Assembly (NCBI RefSeq): GCF_014337155.1
Contig: NZ_CP060632.1
Span: 1,557,001 to 1,621,000 of the forward strand
Origin: Wujia chipingensis
GTDB lineage: Bacteria; Bacillota; Clostridia; Lachnospirales; Lachnospiraceae
Direction: 5' to 3'
DNA: 64,000 nucleotides
The notes beneath the pieces were generated by a model. The model was not told the DNA's origin, searched no databases, and saw only the letters and a list, made by a program, of their open reading frames with translations. Below are positions 25,287 to 33,836 of the stretch, in pieces. Within the stretch, counting starts at the first letter, position 1. Every line of letters begins with the position of its first letter. The position numbers were made by a program, and so were the translations under genes.

Positions 25287-26077
25287 TAGTGACCACCGCC
25301 CTCTTCTTCAAATTCCTGACGATCCTTTGGTGCCAGGAATGACTTCAGTTTTTCTTCTATGACGCGAGGATTCTCACCTGCCTGAATCGACAAAATACCC
25401 TCAATCATAACTTCTTTTAATTTAATTTCAGTCTCATTCTGAAGCGACAGCTTCGCAACAATCGGCGCACATAACCAGTTGGCTATGATAGAACCATACA
25501 ACGTTGTTACAAGTGCGACCGACATATTCGGTCCGATGGAATCCGGATCTGACAGATTCTTCAACATATTAATCAATCCAAGCAACGTACCAATCATACC
25601 CCAGGCAGGACCTGCAGATGCAATATTTTTCCAAAATGTAATATTCCCCTGATGCCGGGAATCTACATTCACAAGTTCTGCTTCCAAAATGCTTCGTACA
25701 AGCTCCGGATCCGTACCATCGACAATCAGCATGATTCCTTTTTTCATAAATTCATCTTCCAAATTATTTGCCGATTCTTCCAATGCAAGTAAGCCTTCTC
25801 TTCTCGCAAGGTTGGAAAGCTCAATAATTGATTTGATTGTACCTGCCTCATCCGACTTTGGATTCTTGAAAATCAGACTAATGGACTTTAAACCAGATAA
25901 AAATCCCTTTAAAGAATTTCCGGCAAACGCACAACCCAAAACACCACCAAATACAATATATACAGATGGTATATCGACAAAGTTATCTACAATTACACTG
26001 AAATCATGACCATTTACCATTCCGTAAATCATCAAGCCAAATGCAGCCACCATTCCTATGATTGATGTAAAATCCAT
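25286..26077 (-). CDS. motA: Stator protein MotA
   Basis: Ring-forming stator subunit that pushes against FliG. 263 residues with four membrane helices (about 6-22, 33-50, 148-170, 182-203), a cytoplasmic loop carrying charged residues (LARREGLLALEE) and the family motif GPAWGMIGTLLGLINML before helix 3. motA-motB between flbD and fliL is an arrangement common in clostridia; in B. subtilis they are elsewhere. Confidence 0.96.
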   Translation of the reverse strand: MDFTSIIGMVAAFGLMIYGMVNGHDFSVIVDNFVDIPSVYIVFGGVLGCAFAGNSLKGFLSGLKSISLIFKNPKSDEAGTIKSIIELSNLARREGLLALEESANNLEDEFMKKGIMLIVDGTDPELVRSILEAELVNVDSRHQGNITFWKNIASAGPAWGMIGTLLGLINMLKNLSDPDSIGPNMSVALVTTLYGSIIANWLCAPIVAKLSLQNETEIKLKEVMIEGILSIQAGENPRVIEEKLKSFLAPKDRQEFEEEGGGH

Positions 26078-26088
26078 GTTGTTATCCC

Positions 26089-26307
26089 CTATACATTTTC
26101 TGCCTTGTTCCCACTATCTAAGAATAAAGCGAATATTTTTCTCTTATAGCCGATCACAAGTGAGGTTACTTCCTCGGCAGACTCACTCACGACGAATTTC
26201 TTGCCGTTTGTAAGCGTAATCACAGTATCCGGAGTCTCCTCCACCGTCTCAATCAGTTCGGCATTGATCATCATCTTTTTCCCTTTTAATCTGGTTACTT
26301 CAATCAT
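26089..26307 (-). CDS. flbD: FlbD/SwrD-family flagellar protein
   Basis: 72 residues matching the small FlbD family: IEVTRLKGKKMMINAELIETVEETPDTVITLTNGKKFVV, compared with B. subtilis SwrD (YlzI), which raises motor power by supporting stator function. The call rests on the N-terminal pattern and on position after flgE and before the stator genes motA/motB. It is the first gene after an internal promoter. Confidence 0.9.
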   Translation of the reverse strand: MIEVTRLKGKKMMINAELIETVEETPDTVITLTNGKKFVVSESAEEVTSLVIGYKRKIFALFLDSGNKAENV

Positions 26308-26359
26308 ATCTCTGTACTCCCTGAAAGATTACACATTTTCCGACATTACAATTAGGCTA

Positions 26360-26388
26360 ATTATAGCACAGTTCGATTTTTATGTCTA
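26360..26388 (-). promoter_or_regulatory. Internal sigma-A promoter before flbD
   Basis: On the minus strand -35 TAGACA (26383-26388; five of six bases match TTGACA), 17 bases, -10 TATAAT (26360-26365). It lies 53 bases upstream of the flbD start and just after the flgE terminator. It would drive flbD, motA, motB and the rest independently of the flgB promoter. Confidence 0.65.
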
Positions 26389-26396
26389 CAAAATAA

Positions 26397-26447
26397 GGCA
26401 GGCATTTTCCACTTTTTCACATCGTCAAAAGTAGAAAATACCTGCCC
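26397..26447 (-). terminator. Terminator after flgE
   Basis: A 20-base stem with two G-U pairs: on the minus strand GGCAGGTATTTTCTACTTTT pairs with AAAAGTGGAAAATGCCTGCC, loop of about ten bases, then TTATTTTG. It starts 14 bases beyond the flgE stop. Confidence 0.8.
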
Positions 26448-26460
26448 TTTTATTTATAAA

Positions 26461-27867
26461 TTACCGCTTCAGGTTTACAAGCTCTTCAAGCATGGAATCT
26501 GAGGTTGTGATAATTCTTGAATTTGCCTGAAATCCTCTCTGGGTTGTAATCATATCAGTGAACTCTGCCGACAAATCAACATTTGACATTTCCAAAACGC
26601 CCTGCGAGATTTTTCCACCATCCTCATCAACAGATGTTCCGATACCATCAAAGTAACCAGAGTTCTGTGTAGTTGTGTACACGCTGTTTCCAAGTGCTTC
26701 AAGCGCCATCGGGTTTGCAAAGGTTGCAACAGATATCTGTCCAAGCAGTTTTGTCTCACCATTCGTATAAACGCCATAAAGCTTACCTGTCTCATCAATG
26801 CTGACATCATTTAACTTACCCATGGAGCGACCGCCTCCGGTAGAATCCGCAGCTCCACGTACTGCCTTTACTGTAGACTTACCGTTTGATTCAAATCTTG
26901 TCAGATACGAGAAATTGACATCAATTCCATCGACAGCCTCACCATTGATTACAGACTGGAACACATCGCCCTTCTCGTTCGGATTATTCGGTTTAATCTC
27001 AAGCATCGCATTCTTTTGTCCCGCTGCTCCAACATATTCAAAGTTACCTGTACCCGCATCGAATTTAACCTGAATGGAATTGGCGCCTCCGATTGTAGCT
27101 TTATAACCGCCTTCAACAGTAGCCGTTGTCGGATCGTCCGTTCCTGTTATCTCAATATTATTTGAATCCTTGATGGACACAATCTCAAGATTATACAAAG
27201 ACTTATCCGCCTGGTTCTGATCCTGCGTTAACTTGAATTTTACTGTATAATTATAACCAAGTGCATCATAGATGGATACTGAAATTGCGCGTCCATCCAC
27301 AGATGTAAGTTCAGGATCTGTCATATCAATATTTCCGGTCAGATGTGCATCGGTTGTCATCTGTGGAGATGACACCTTGTTATCTTCAGACTCCGGATAA
27401 AGTGCCGATACCGTATCCTTCTTGATCTGATTCGGATTATCCGGATCAACCTGCCATCCCATAACCTGATATCCACTTCCGTTTACAAGGCAACCACTTC
27501 CATCAACGCCAAAAGAACCTACCTTAGTAAAATAATTTGTTCCACCACGGCTGACTACAAAGAACGCAGAACCGGAAAGCATCATATCATATGTATTGTT
27601 TGTTGTCTGTGCACTACCATTCTGTGTGATTGATGTTTGAATGGATGATGTCTTGGCACCAAGACCGATCTGAGATGCGTTTGTACCACCTGTGGTAGCT
27701 GTCGCACCGGTCGCATTGGCACTTGTCTGATATAAAACATCGCTGAATAACACCGATGAAGATTTGAATCCTGTTGTATTAACGTTCGCGATATTATTAC
27801 CGATAACGTCCATTTTTGTCTGATGTGTCTTAAGTCCGGCAACACCGGAATAAAGTGATCTCATCAT
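26461..27867 (-). CDS. flgE: Flagellar hook protein FlgE
   Basis: Structural subunit of the hook, the universal joint between rod and filament. 468 residues: the N-terminal rod-type D0 motif (SLYSGVAGLKTHQTKMDVIGNNIANVNTTGFK), a long variable Ser/Thr/Gly/Asn-rich middle, and the C-terminal D0 helix (LSAEFTDMITTQRGFQANSRII). Two Met codons stand at the start after GGAGGT; the first is used here. It has no signal peptide, as expected for a type III substrate. Confidence 0.96.
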   Translation of the reverse strand: MMRSLYSGVAGLKTHQTKMDVIGNNIANVNTTGFKSSSVLFSDVLYQTSANATGATATTGGTNASQIGLGAKTSSIQTSITQNGSAQTTNNTYDMMLSGSAFFVVSRGGTNYFTKVGSFGVDGSGCLVNGSGYQVMGWQVDPDNPNQIKKDTVSALYPESEDNKVSSPQMTTDAHLTGNIDMTDPELTSVDGRAISVSIYDALGYNYTVKFKLTQDQNQADKSLYNLEIVSIKDSNNIEITGTDDPTTATVEGGYKATIGGANSIQVKFDAGTGNFEYVGAAGQKNAMLEIKPNNPNEKGDVFQSVINGEAVDGIDVNFSYLTRFESNGKSTVKAVRGAADSTGGGRSMGKLNDVSIDETGKLYGVYTNGETKLLGQISVATFANPMALEALGNSVYTTTQNSGYFDGIGTSVDEDGGKISQGVLEMSNVDLSAEFTDMITTQRGFQANSRIITTSDSMLEELVNLKR

Positions 27868-27895
27868 AATTTTTGACCTCCATAATCTTGTTTTA

Positions 27896-27949
27896 GTTTT
27901 TCCTCTGTCATTCGGAAAACCAAAAGCCTCCTTATCGGTCCGGCTTTTT
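27896..27949 (-). other. Two short hairpins in the flgE leader
   Basis: In the 83-base gap before flgE, the minus strand shows AAAAGCC/GGCTTTT (27922-27949) and GGTTTTCC/GGAAAAAC (27896-27920). Neither is followed by a T-tract of terminator quality. They may influence stability or translation of the hook mRNA. Confidence 0.4.
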
Positions 27950-27950
27950 C

Positions 27951-28340
27951 TTATACAATGACGGCTCCGTCAATATTGGTAAACACCTGTCCGCTTTCTC
28001 CCTGCTCCATCGCAGTGACTACGGTATTGTTTTTAACATTTACGATAAATGCAAGATTGTCCATCATCACGAGTGATTCCTGAATCTGCTTTGTCCGTGC
28101 CTGTCCAACACCCTGATTCAGACGTTCAAGCTGATCCTCAGACAATTCAATATTCCGGTTTTCCAGCCGCTGATTTGCATGCTTGGAAAATTTCACTTCC
28201 TGTTCTACTTTTGCATTTAGTACATCCTGAAAGCTGACAACTTCTTTGTTTGGTTCTGTCGTTTTTTCCGGCTTCACATTCTGGAAATACAGATTCGCAG
28301 CCTGTCCCATGGAAAGAAAATCGACATCGAAAGATCGCAT
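27951..28340 (-). CDS. Flagellar operon protein, TIGR02530 family
   Basis: About 129 residues of the family found between flgD and flgE in Firmicutes and spirochaete-like operons. Recognisable core: FSKHANQRLENRNIELSEDQLERL and ALMMDNLAFIVNVKNNTVVTAM-like ending. Its exact role is unknown; co-occurrence with flgD and flgE points to hook assembly. The start is moved to 28340, because AAGGAGG is eight bases from it and only two from the upstream ATG at 28346. Confidence 0.88.
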   Translation of the reverse strand: MRSFDVDFLSMGQAANLYFQNVKPEKTTEPNKEVVSFQDVLNAKVEQEVKFSKHANQRLENRNIELSEDQLERLNQGVGQARTKQIQESLVMMDNLAFIVNVKNNTVVTAMEQGESGQVFTNIDGAVIV

Positions 28341-28377
28341 ATGCATTCCCTCCTTGTTCTGCATAAACTGTCATTCC

Positions 28378-28947
28378 CTAAGCTTCTTTCGTCTTGTCCG
28401 CAGCATCTGTTTTATCCAAATCATCTGTCTTGCCACCGACATTATCCGTACCGTTCGTGCTGTCGCCTGTATTATCATCCTTGTTGATTGTTCCATCACT
28501 GTTTGCATGCTTTTTCAAATACAGATAATAATCGTAGTCAATCACAGAATCCAGATCCTCTGCAGGATAATATGTGTTATTGACCGACAGATACACATCG
28601 CCATCCTTAACTGTCGCATACTCTACCAATCCACTGATCATTGCCTGTTTACCAGAAGAATCAGTTGTGTTCATAATTACATATTTGCCAACCAGATTCA
28701 GGTTGTTTCCCTTATCCAGTGTATCACTGATATTAAGCTGCGCCTCCAATGCAGAATACTGTGCAAGCTGTGACATATACTCTGTATTATCACTTGGATT
28801 TAAAGGATCCTGATACTGCATCTGTGTTACAAGCAGATTCAAAAAGGCTTCCTTGTCCAGATCGCTTCCGGATGTCTTTCCCTTGGATGTTGCGGAATAA
28901 CTGCTTGAGCTGTTTGCGATACTGCTAATTGCTGAATCAACTGCCAT
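28378..28947 (-). CDS. flgD: Hook-capping/scaffold protein FlgD
   Basis: Rod and hook cap that lets FlgE polymerise. 189 residues with the conserved N-terminal core ([39 protein letters not shown]-like, about 28-70), a short beta domain (about 75-140) and a low-complexity Asp/Thr/Gly/Lys tail. AGGAGG precedes the ATG by six bases. Confidence 0.94.
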   Translation of the reverse strand: [189 protein letters not shown]

Positions 28948-28972
28948 GTTCTGCCTCCTTTCTTAGGTCTTA

Positions 28973-30376
28973 TCACGCCATATAATTTACTTGATTTCCC
29001 TGTGCCTTCATCATTTCTGTCTCCAAAGACACATCCTCAATTATATCATCGTCTGAATTGCCTGTGAAATTAACCGGGCCAGTCGAATTTCCTGACTTTT
29101 GCTCTTTTTGTTCCATCTGTGCTTCCGCACCGCTTTCTTCCATGAAATAATCCGGTGTTCCAACCATTACCTCAATGGCATCTACTTTGAGATCCTGATT
29201 TTCAAAAGCTTCCTTCAGAACTGCCAGCCCTGACTCCACGGCTGCCTTTGCCGCCTCTGTTTCTGCAATGATCTGTGCCTGCATCACACCATTTTTCGTG
29301 GATACATGAATCTGTACTTTTCCCAGCTGTTCCGGATTCAGCTGTAAGGTCATCGATGTGACATCTTTCGATAAGTTCACTCTGATCTCATCCACTACCT
29401 GACGGACAATATCCGTCTGTGTTACCGACGTATCAAACGGTGTTGCTGCAATCTCTTCGCCTGTCGCCTGTGCCATCGCCTGATTCAGATTGGAAATCAC
29501 ACCCTCTGCACTCTGTTTCATCATATCTGCAGAAGCATCCGAATCTCCGGCATCCTCTGTCTGCACAGTCACCTGTACTTCTGTGTCAACAGTCTGGGTT
29601 TCAACACTTTTACCAGATGTCCGGGTAACATCCTCCTCCGGTGTCGTCTGTGCAACCGTCTCTGCGTTTGCTTCCACTGTCTGTGGCTTTTCTGCATCCA
29701 CAACCGTCTCCTGTGGCTCTGTCTGTGCAGATGCCGACTCCTCTGGAAGCAGTTCCTCAACTGGCACTTCTGTTGAAATCACTGTCTCATCCACCACATT
29801 CAAAACCTCATCCAGAAGCTGCATTGCCTGCTGCATAAGATTATTCAGGGATTCGTCAATCAGCAGATCCACAGATGTTGCATCATTGATCTGCAAAATA
29901 AAATCCTTCATCACAGCCGGATCAAGCAGATCCTGCATTGTAAGTCCCGCTGTCTGCAAGAGATTCTGCAATGTCTCATCGTCCACATTCAGAAGCTTTT
30001 TCAGCTTATTCGAAAGTAATTCCGCTTTTAAATCGTCGCCTTCTGCTTCCTGTGGTGCTTCGTTTCGCTTTGCTTTTTCTGCACCGGTAGTACGCGTTGT
30101 TTCTGTCTTCGCATCTGATCTTGTATACTTGTTCAGATCTGACTGTTTTTTCTCGCCAGAAACCGTTGTGTCTGTCTGTTTTACCGCATCTACATCGTTT
30201 TTCATCGTTGCAGAATTCGCTGTCTGCGTGGTGGTATTCGAATTGGTTGCTGCCAGATTCATCAGATCTGCAAATGTTCCAGAGGCTTTGTCCTTCGACT
30301 TTGATTTGTCTGTGGTTCCGCCCGTCTGGCTCATATCGACTTTTCCGATTCCACCTGATTGAATTCCTACAATCAT
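28973..30376 (-). CDS. fliK: Hook-length control protein FliK
   Basis: Secreted molecular ruler that measures hook length and triggers the FlhB switch. 467 residues: a long Thr/Glu/Gln/Asp-rich disordered N-terminal two-thirds and a compact C-terminal FliK domain (about 330-415) with the family pattern LNPEQLGKVQIHVSTKNGVM followed by AAVESGLAVLKEAFENQ. Between motE-like and flgD, the standard place. Confidence 0.92.
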   Translation of the reverse strand: MIVGIQSGGIGKVDMSQTGGTTDKSKSKDKASGTFADLMNLAATNSNTTTQTANSATMKNDVDAVKQTDTTVSGEKKQSDLNKYTRSDAKTETTRTTGAEKAKRNEAPQEAEGDDLKAELLSNKLKKLLNVDDETLQNLLQTAGLTMQDLLDPAVMKDFILQINDATSVDLLIDESLNNLMQQAMQLLDEVLNVVDETVISTEVPVEELLPEESASAQTEPQETVVDAEKPQTVEANAETVAQTTPEEDVTRTSGKSVETQTVDTEVQVTVQTEDAGDSDASADMMKQSAEGVISNLNQAMAQATGEEIAATPFDTSVTQTDIVRQVVDEIRVNLSKDVTSMTLQLNPEQLGKVQIHVSTKNGVMQAQIIAETEAAKAAVESGLAVLKEAFENQDLKVDAIEVMVGTPDYFMEESGAEAQMEQKEQKSGNSTGPVNFTGNSDDDIIEDVSLETEMMKAQGNQVNYMA

Positions 30377-30419
30377 TTGCGTTCCTCCTTTTTTTCTTAT
30401 TTGGAGTTATACAATGGCT

Positions 30420-31157
30420 CTATGGCAAAAGTTTCTTCGTTACCGCAGCCGCAAAATCCGGATCCATCGCCGCGAGCACCTTTCCCCTTGACTGCGCATC
30501 CATATTGTTCATGATCAGTGCAACTGTATCGAGATCATTGCCCATCGTCTCCAAAATCTTTGCAGCTTCCGACGCATTCATTTCTTCGTACGACTGTGCC
30601 ATTTTCTTGATACTGTCATCTGCCTGATCCTGTTCTAATACCTGCTGATAGATCTCAGCAGCGGATTCCGCATCAAGCTCATTGTACCACTCTTTATATG
30701 TATCGGTATCTGGAGCCGAATCTCCATAGACTATTTCGTCATAAAATTTCTTTTTTTCATCTTCAAAGTCACTTTGATCCTTTGCAATGGTCGTCAGACG
30801 ATCGACTTCCGCCTGTAATTCCGTCACTTTGTCGTTTAATTCGGAGATTTCTGCGTCCTTGCTGCCAATCGCTGCATCCTGGTCTGCAATATGCTTTAAA
30901 GCATCCTCCAGATTCGTATATGGATAATCACTCTCAATCGCAACTTCCTCATCCGAAGCATCCGGCAATATTTTATTGATTACCGGAACATCCTTAAATA
31001 CCGGGCGGAGCACACGGCTTCCAAATCCACCTACATCACATTTTATGAGCAGACACATCACACTCAGCCATGTAATTACGATCAAAACACCGATCAGGAT
31101 ACCTACACCTTTATTGCTACCGGAGTTTTCTCCTTTTTCTCTCTTATTTTTTGCCAT
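30420..31157 (-). CDS. MotE/YlxF-like membrane protein with MgtE-N fold
   Basis: 245 residues: one membrane helix (about 20-41), an extended coiled coil (about 90-140), and a C-terminal region (about 165-245) like the N-terminal superhelix of MgtE (EMNASEAAKILETMGNDLDTVALIMNNMD), as in the MotE stator chaperone and B. subtilis YlxF. A longer reading frame starts at 31232, but GAGGTGG six bases before the ATG at 31157 fixes the start. It overlaps fliJ by 14 bases. Exact function in Firmicutes is not settled. Confidence 0.85.
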   Translation of the reverse strand: MAKNKREKGENSGSNKGVGILIGVLIVITWLSVMCLLIKCDVGGFGSRVLRPVFKDVPVINKILPDASDEEVAIESDYPYTNLEDALKHIADQDAAIGSKDAEISELNDKVTELQAEVDRLTTIAKDQSDFEDEKKKFYDEIVYGDSAPDTDTYKEWYNELDAESAAEIYQQVLEQDQADDSIKKMAQSYEEMNASEAAKILETMGNDLDTVALIMNNMDAQSRGKVLAAMDPDFAAAVTKKLLP

Positions 31158-31614
31158 TGTCTTCCACCTCTTTCTTTGCACTTGTAAACTGATATCCCGC
31201 CACCTCATCGGTCTCCCGTTTCTCGGTCGCATTCAACTCCTGTTTAAATTCATCGAACTTCTTTTCTTTCAGCTTCTCATGCATTTTCCGTTCCTGCATC
31301 TCGCGTGCCATCTTCTGTCTGGCAAGTTCCAGTTCTTTGCTCTTCTGCCGGATCACTGCATTCTGCTCCTCGATCATCATATCTAAGATATCCATACTGT
31401 TTGCATTTTCTTCAATCTCAAGGAAATCCAGCCTTCCCTGTATGGATGCCTGATACGCTTCATAATATCCCTGTTTGCGTTTTTTTAATGCATCAAGCTT
31501 CTGTTCCTCTGCCGCAAGTGCCTGCCTTGCTTCGGCGTACTCCTGCTTGGCAGACTCCTCCAGCTTATATTTGATATTCAAGATATTCTGCATTCGATAT
31601 ATAAACTTCGCCAT
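31144..31614 (-). CDS. fliJ: Flagellar export chaperone FliJ
   Basis: Coiled-coil stalk of the export ATPase, escorting chaperones to FlhA. 156 residues, almost entirely helical with heptad character (residues 8-145) and the family opening FIYRMQNILNIKYKLEE. It lies directly after fliI with a 17-base gap. Confidence 0.88.
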   Translation of the reverse strand: MAKFIYRMQNILNIKYKLEESAKQEYAEARQALAAEEQKLDALKKRKQGYYEAYQASIQGRLDFLEIEENANSMDILDMMIEEQNAVIRQKSKELELARQKMAREMQERKMHEKLKEKKFDEFKQELNATEKRETDEVAGYQFTSAKKEVEDNGKK

Positions 31615-31631
31615 ACTTTCTTCATCCTGTC

Positions 31632-32942
31632 TTATTCAAAAATCGCATACAACTGCTGCAGCTCATCCTCCAGCAAAAACTTACTGTCCACATCCTGCAT
31701 CAGATACGCATTGACCTGATTGATCTTCGTGATTGCATAGTCAATCTCCGGGTTGGAGCCGGATTTGTAGGCACCTATGTTGATCAGATCCTCTGCGTCG
31801 TTGTAGGTTGCGAGTACATTTTTCAATCTGCCAGCCGCCTGCTTATGTTCTTTCGATGCAATCGCACTCATGCATCGCGAGATACTCGCCATAATATCAA
31901 TCGCCGGATAATGGTTTTTATGTGCCAGATTTCGCGACAGCACAATGTGTCCATCTAAGATACCTCGCGCCGTATCGGTGATCGGCTCGTTGAAATCATC
32001 GCCATCGACAAGCACCGTATAAAGTCCGGTAATCGAGCCCTGATGCGTATTGCCTGCACGCTCTAATACCTTTGGAAGCTCCGCATATACTGATGGCGGA
32101 TATCCTCTTGTAACCGGAGGCTCTCCAGATGCCAGTCCAATCTCCCGTTGTGCCATCGAAAAACGGGTCAGGGAATCCATCATCAACAGGACATCCTTGC
32201 CCTGATCCCGGAAATATTCTGCAATTGCGGTTGCTGTTTTTGCCGCCTTATTACGGATCAGTGCCGGTTTATCCGAGGTTGCGATTACAAGCACAGAACG
32301 CTTCAGACCTTCCGCCCCCAGATCTCGCTCGATAAACTCACCGACCTCACGACCTCGCTCTCCGATCAGTGCGATCACATTAATATCTGCTTTCGTATTT
32401 CTGGCAAACATACCCAGCAAAGTACTTTTTCCAACACCACTACCAGCAAAGATGCCGATACGCTGTCCTTTTCCGATCGTTAAAAGTCCATCCACCGCTT
32501 TTACCCCAAGTGGAAGCACTTCATCAATCAACTTTCGTTTGAGTGGATCCGGTGGCGGCGCATCAATCGGATACGTCTCCGTCGTCGTGAGCGTACTGCC
32601 GTCCATCGGTCGTCCGATGCCATCCAACACCTTGCCAAGCAATTCCTCACCAACCGGAACCTGCAGGACACCTTCTGTATTCCGAACCGTTGCCCCCAGT
32701 CCGATTCCATCGACCGAATCATACGGCATCAGTAGTACCTTATTCTCGCGGAAACCGACGACCTCTGCCATGACCTTTGTCAGACCATCCTTCGAGATGA
32801 TCTCGCACAGGTCATTCAGCTTTGCCGGTGGTCCTACCGATTCTACTGTCAGTCCGACAACTTTATTTACTTTTCCGTAATGCACACTGAAATCACGATA
32901 TAACAGTGCATCGTATCTTGCTCGGTCAAATTTCTTCAACAT
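31632..32942 (-). CDS. fliI: Flagellar export ATPase FliI
   Basis: Hexameric ATPase of the flagellar type III system, related to F1-beta. 436 residues: Walker A GIFAGSGVGKSTLLG (about residues 162-176), Walker B VLLMMDSLTRFSMAQRE, and the family signature GLASGEPPVTRGYPPSVY. Normal length. GGAG lies seven bases before the ATG. A perfect intergenic hairpin lies just upstream. Confidence 0.97.
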   Translation of the reverse strand: MLKKFDRARYDALLYRDFSVHYGKVNKVVGLTVESVGPPAKLNDLCEIISKDGLTKVMAEVVGFRENKVLLMPYDSVDGIGLGATVRNTEGVLQVPVGEELLGKVLDGIGRPMDGSTLTTTETYPIDAPPPDPLKRKLIDEVLPLGVKAVDGLLTIGKGQRIGIFAGSGVGKSTLLGMFARNTKADINVIALIGERGREVGEFIERDLGAEGLKRSVLVIATSDKPALIRNKAAKTATAIAEYFRDQGKDVLLMMDSLTRFSMAQREIGLASGEPPVTRGYPPSVYAELPKVLERAGNTHQGSITGLYTVLVDGDDFNEPITDTARGILDGHIVLSRNLAHKNHYPAIDIMASISRCMSAIASKEHKQAAGRLKNVLATYNDAEDLINIGAYKSGSNPEIDYAITKINQVNAYLMQDVDSKFLLEDELQQLYAIFE

Positions 32943-32973
32943 TTCATTGCTCCATTTATGGCTATATATAGAG

Positions 32974-32999
32974 AATCGCAGATATTCCTATCTGCGATT
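32974..32999 (-). other. Perfect intercistronic hairpin between fliH and fliI
   Basis: AATCGCAGATA (32974-32984), four-base loop, TATCTGCGATT (32989-32999): a perfect 11-base stem with a stable tetraloop-sized turn and no T-tract. It begins 7 bases past the fliH stop, so it is probably a processing or stability element rather than a terminator. Confidence 0.6.
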
Positions 33000-33005
33000 A
33001 TGCCT

Positions 33006-33836
33006 TTATTGCGTAGATAATAATTTGATAGCGGTAATCAAATTCCGCACCTGCACGTCCATGGACAGATCCACGATACCCGTGTCACTCTCGATCTGAC
33101 ATTGCCCCTTTTGTAGTTTTGTATCGCTGAATATCTCTATGGTTATTCCCGGATTCGCAGCTCCGGACAATCGATCCGCATTATCTGCAATATATGTATA
33201 ATTCTCTTCTGATACCCGGATGACGAACTTTCTGGAATCCTCATCCTCATTTAACACCTGATTGATCATGTAGATCATCACTGGCTTATAATCATCAACC
33301 AGTATACCTGTCAGCTTCTGGATCAGCTTGCACGCAACATCCACGATCTGTTCCTCAGTATCTGTGATGTTCTCCATCATTTCTTCCCGCGCCTGCGCAA
33401 GTGCCTGATCGCGTTCCCGACTGATCTTCTCCAGATACTCATCCGCCCGGCGCATCGCTTCCATGTTGCCATCTTCGAGCCCTTTTGCAAAACCCTCTTC
33501 CTGTGCAGCTTTGCGAATTGCCTCTGCATCCGCCTTGGCATCCTCCAAAATCTTCTGTGCCCGTTCACGCGCATCATCCTGTAAAAGTTTTGCCTTCTCC
33601 ATCGCGTCATCCAAAAGCTCTTTATGCTCTTCCAGATTGATCGTCGCAGCCATCTCTGTAATGCCTGCCTCGAAAGTATCTCCTGCTTCCGCTGAACCTT
33701 CTGGTACATCATTCTTCGGACGGATCACACGCGGTTTGGGCGGTTCGATCACACGGCTGTTTACATCGATCACAAACGGTTCCTGTGACACCGTACGCAC
33801 GCCTGGTATCCCGGATTTAAAAATATTAGACAACAA
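33006..33836 (-). CDS. fliH: Flagellar assembly protein FliH
   Basis: Regulator and peripheral-stalk-like partner of FliI. About 276 residues: an N-terminal MLSNIFKSG-type peptide for C-ring docking, a charged disordered stretch, a long helix rich in Ala/Glu/Lys (about 78-165) and a C-terminal globular FliH/VATPase-E-type domain. The start is taken as TTG at 33836, seven bases after GGAGGT; it overlaps the fliG end by 11 bases. An upstream GTG at 33854 is possible but lies inside the ribosome site. Confidence 0.92.
   Translation of the reverse strand: MLSNIFKSGIPGVRTVSQEPFVIDVNSRVIEPPKPRVIRPKNDVPEGSAEAGDTFEAGITEMAATINLEEHKELLDDAMEKAKLLQDDARERAQKILEDAKADAEAIRKAAQEEGFAKGLEDGNMEAMRRADEYLEKISRERDQALAQAREEMMENITDTEEQIVDVACKLIQKLTGILVDDYKPVMIYMINQVLNEDEDSRKFVIRVSEENYTYIADNADRLSGAANPGITIEIFSDTKLQKGQCQIESDTGIVDLSMDVQVRNLITAIKLLSTQ

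Noticed and set aside
27932-27940. GACCGATAA on the minus strand, like a sigma-28 -10 (GCCGATAA)
   Set aside because: No TAAA-type -35 at 15-16 bases upstream, and it overlaps the flgE leader hairpin. No convincing sigma-28 promoter was found in the window.
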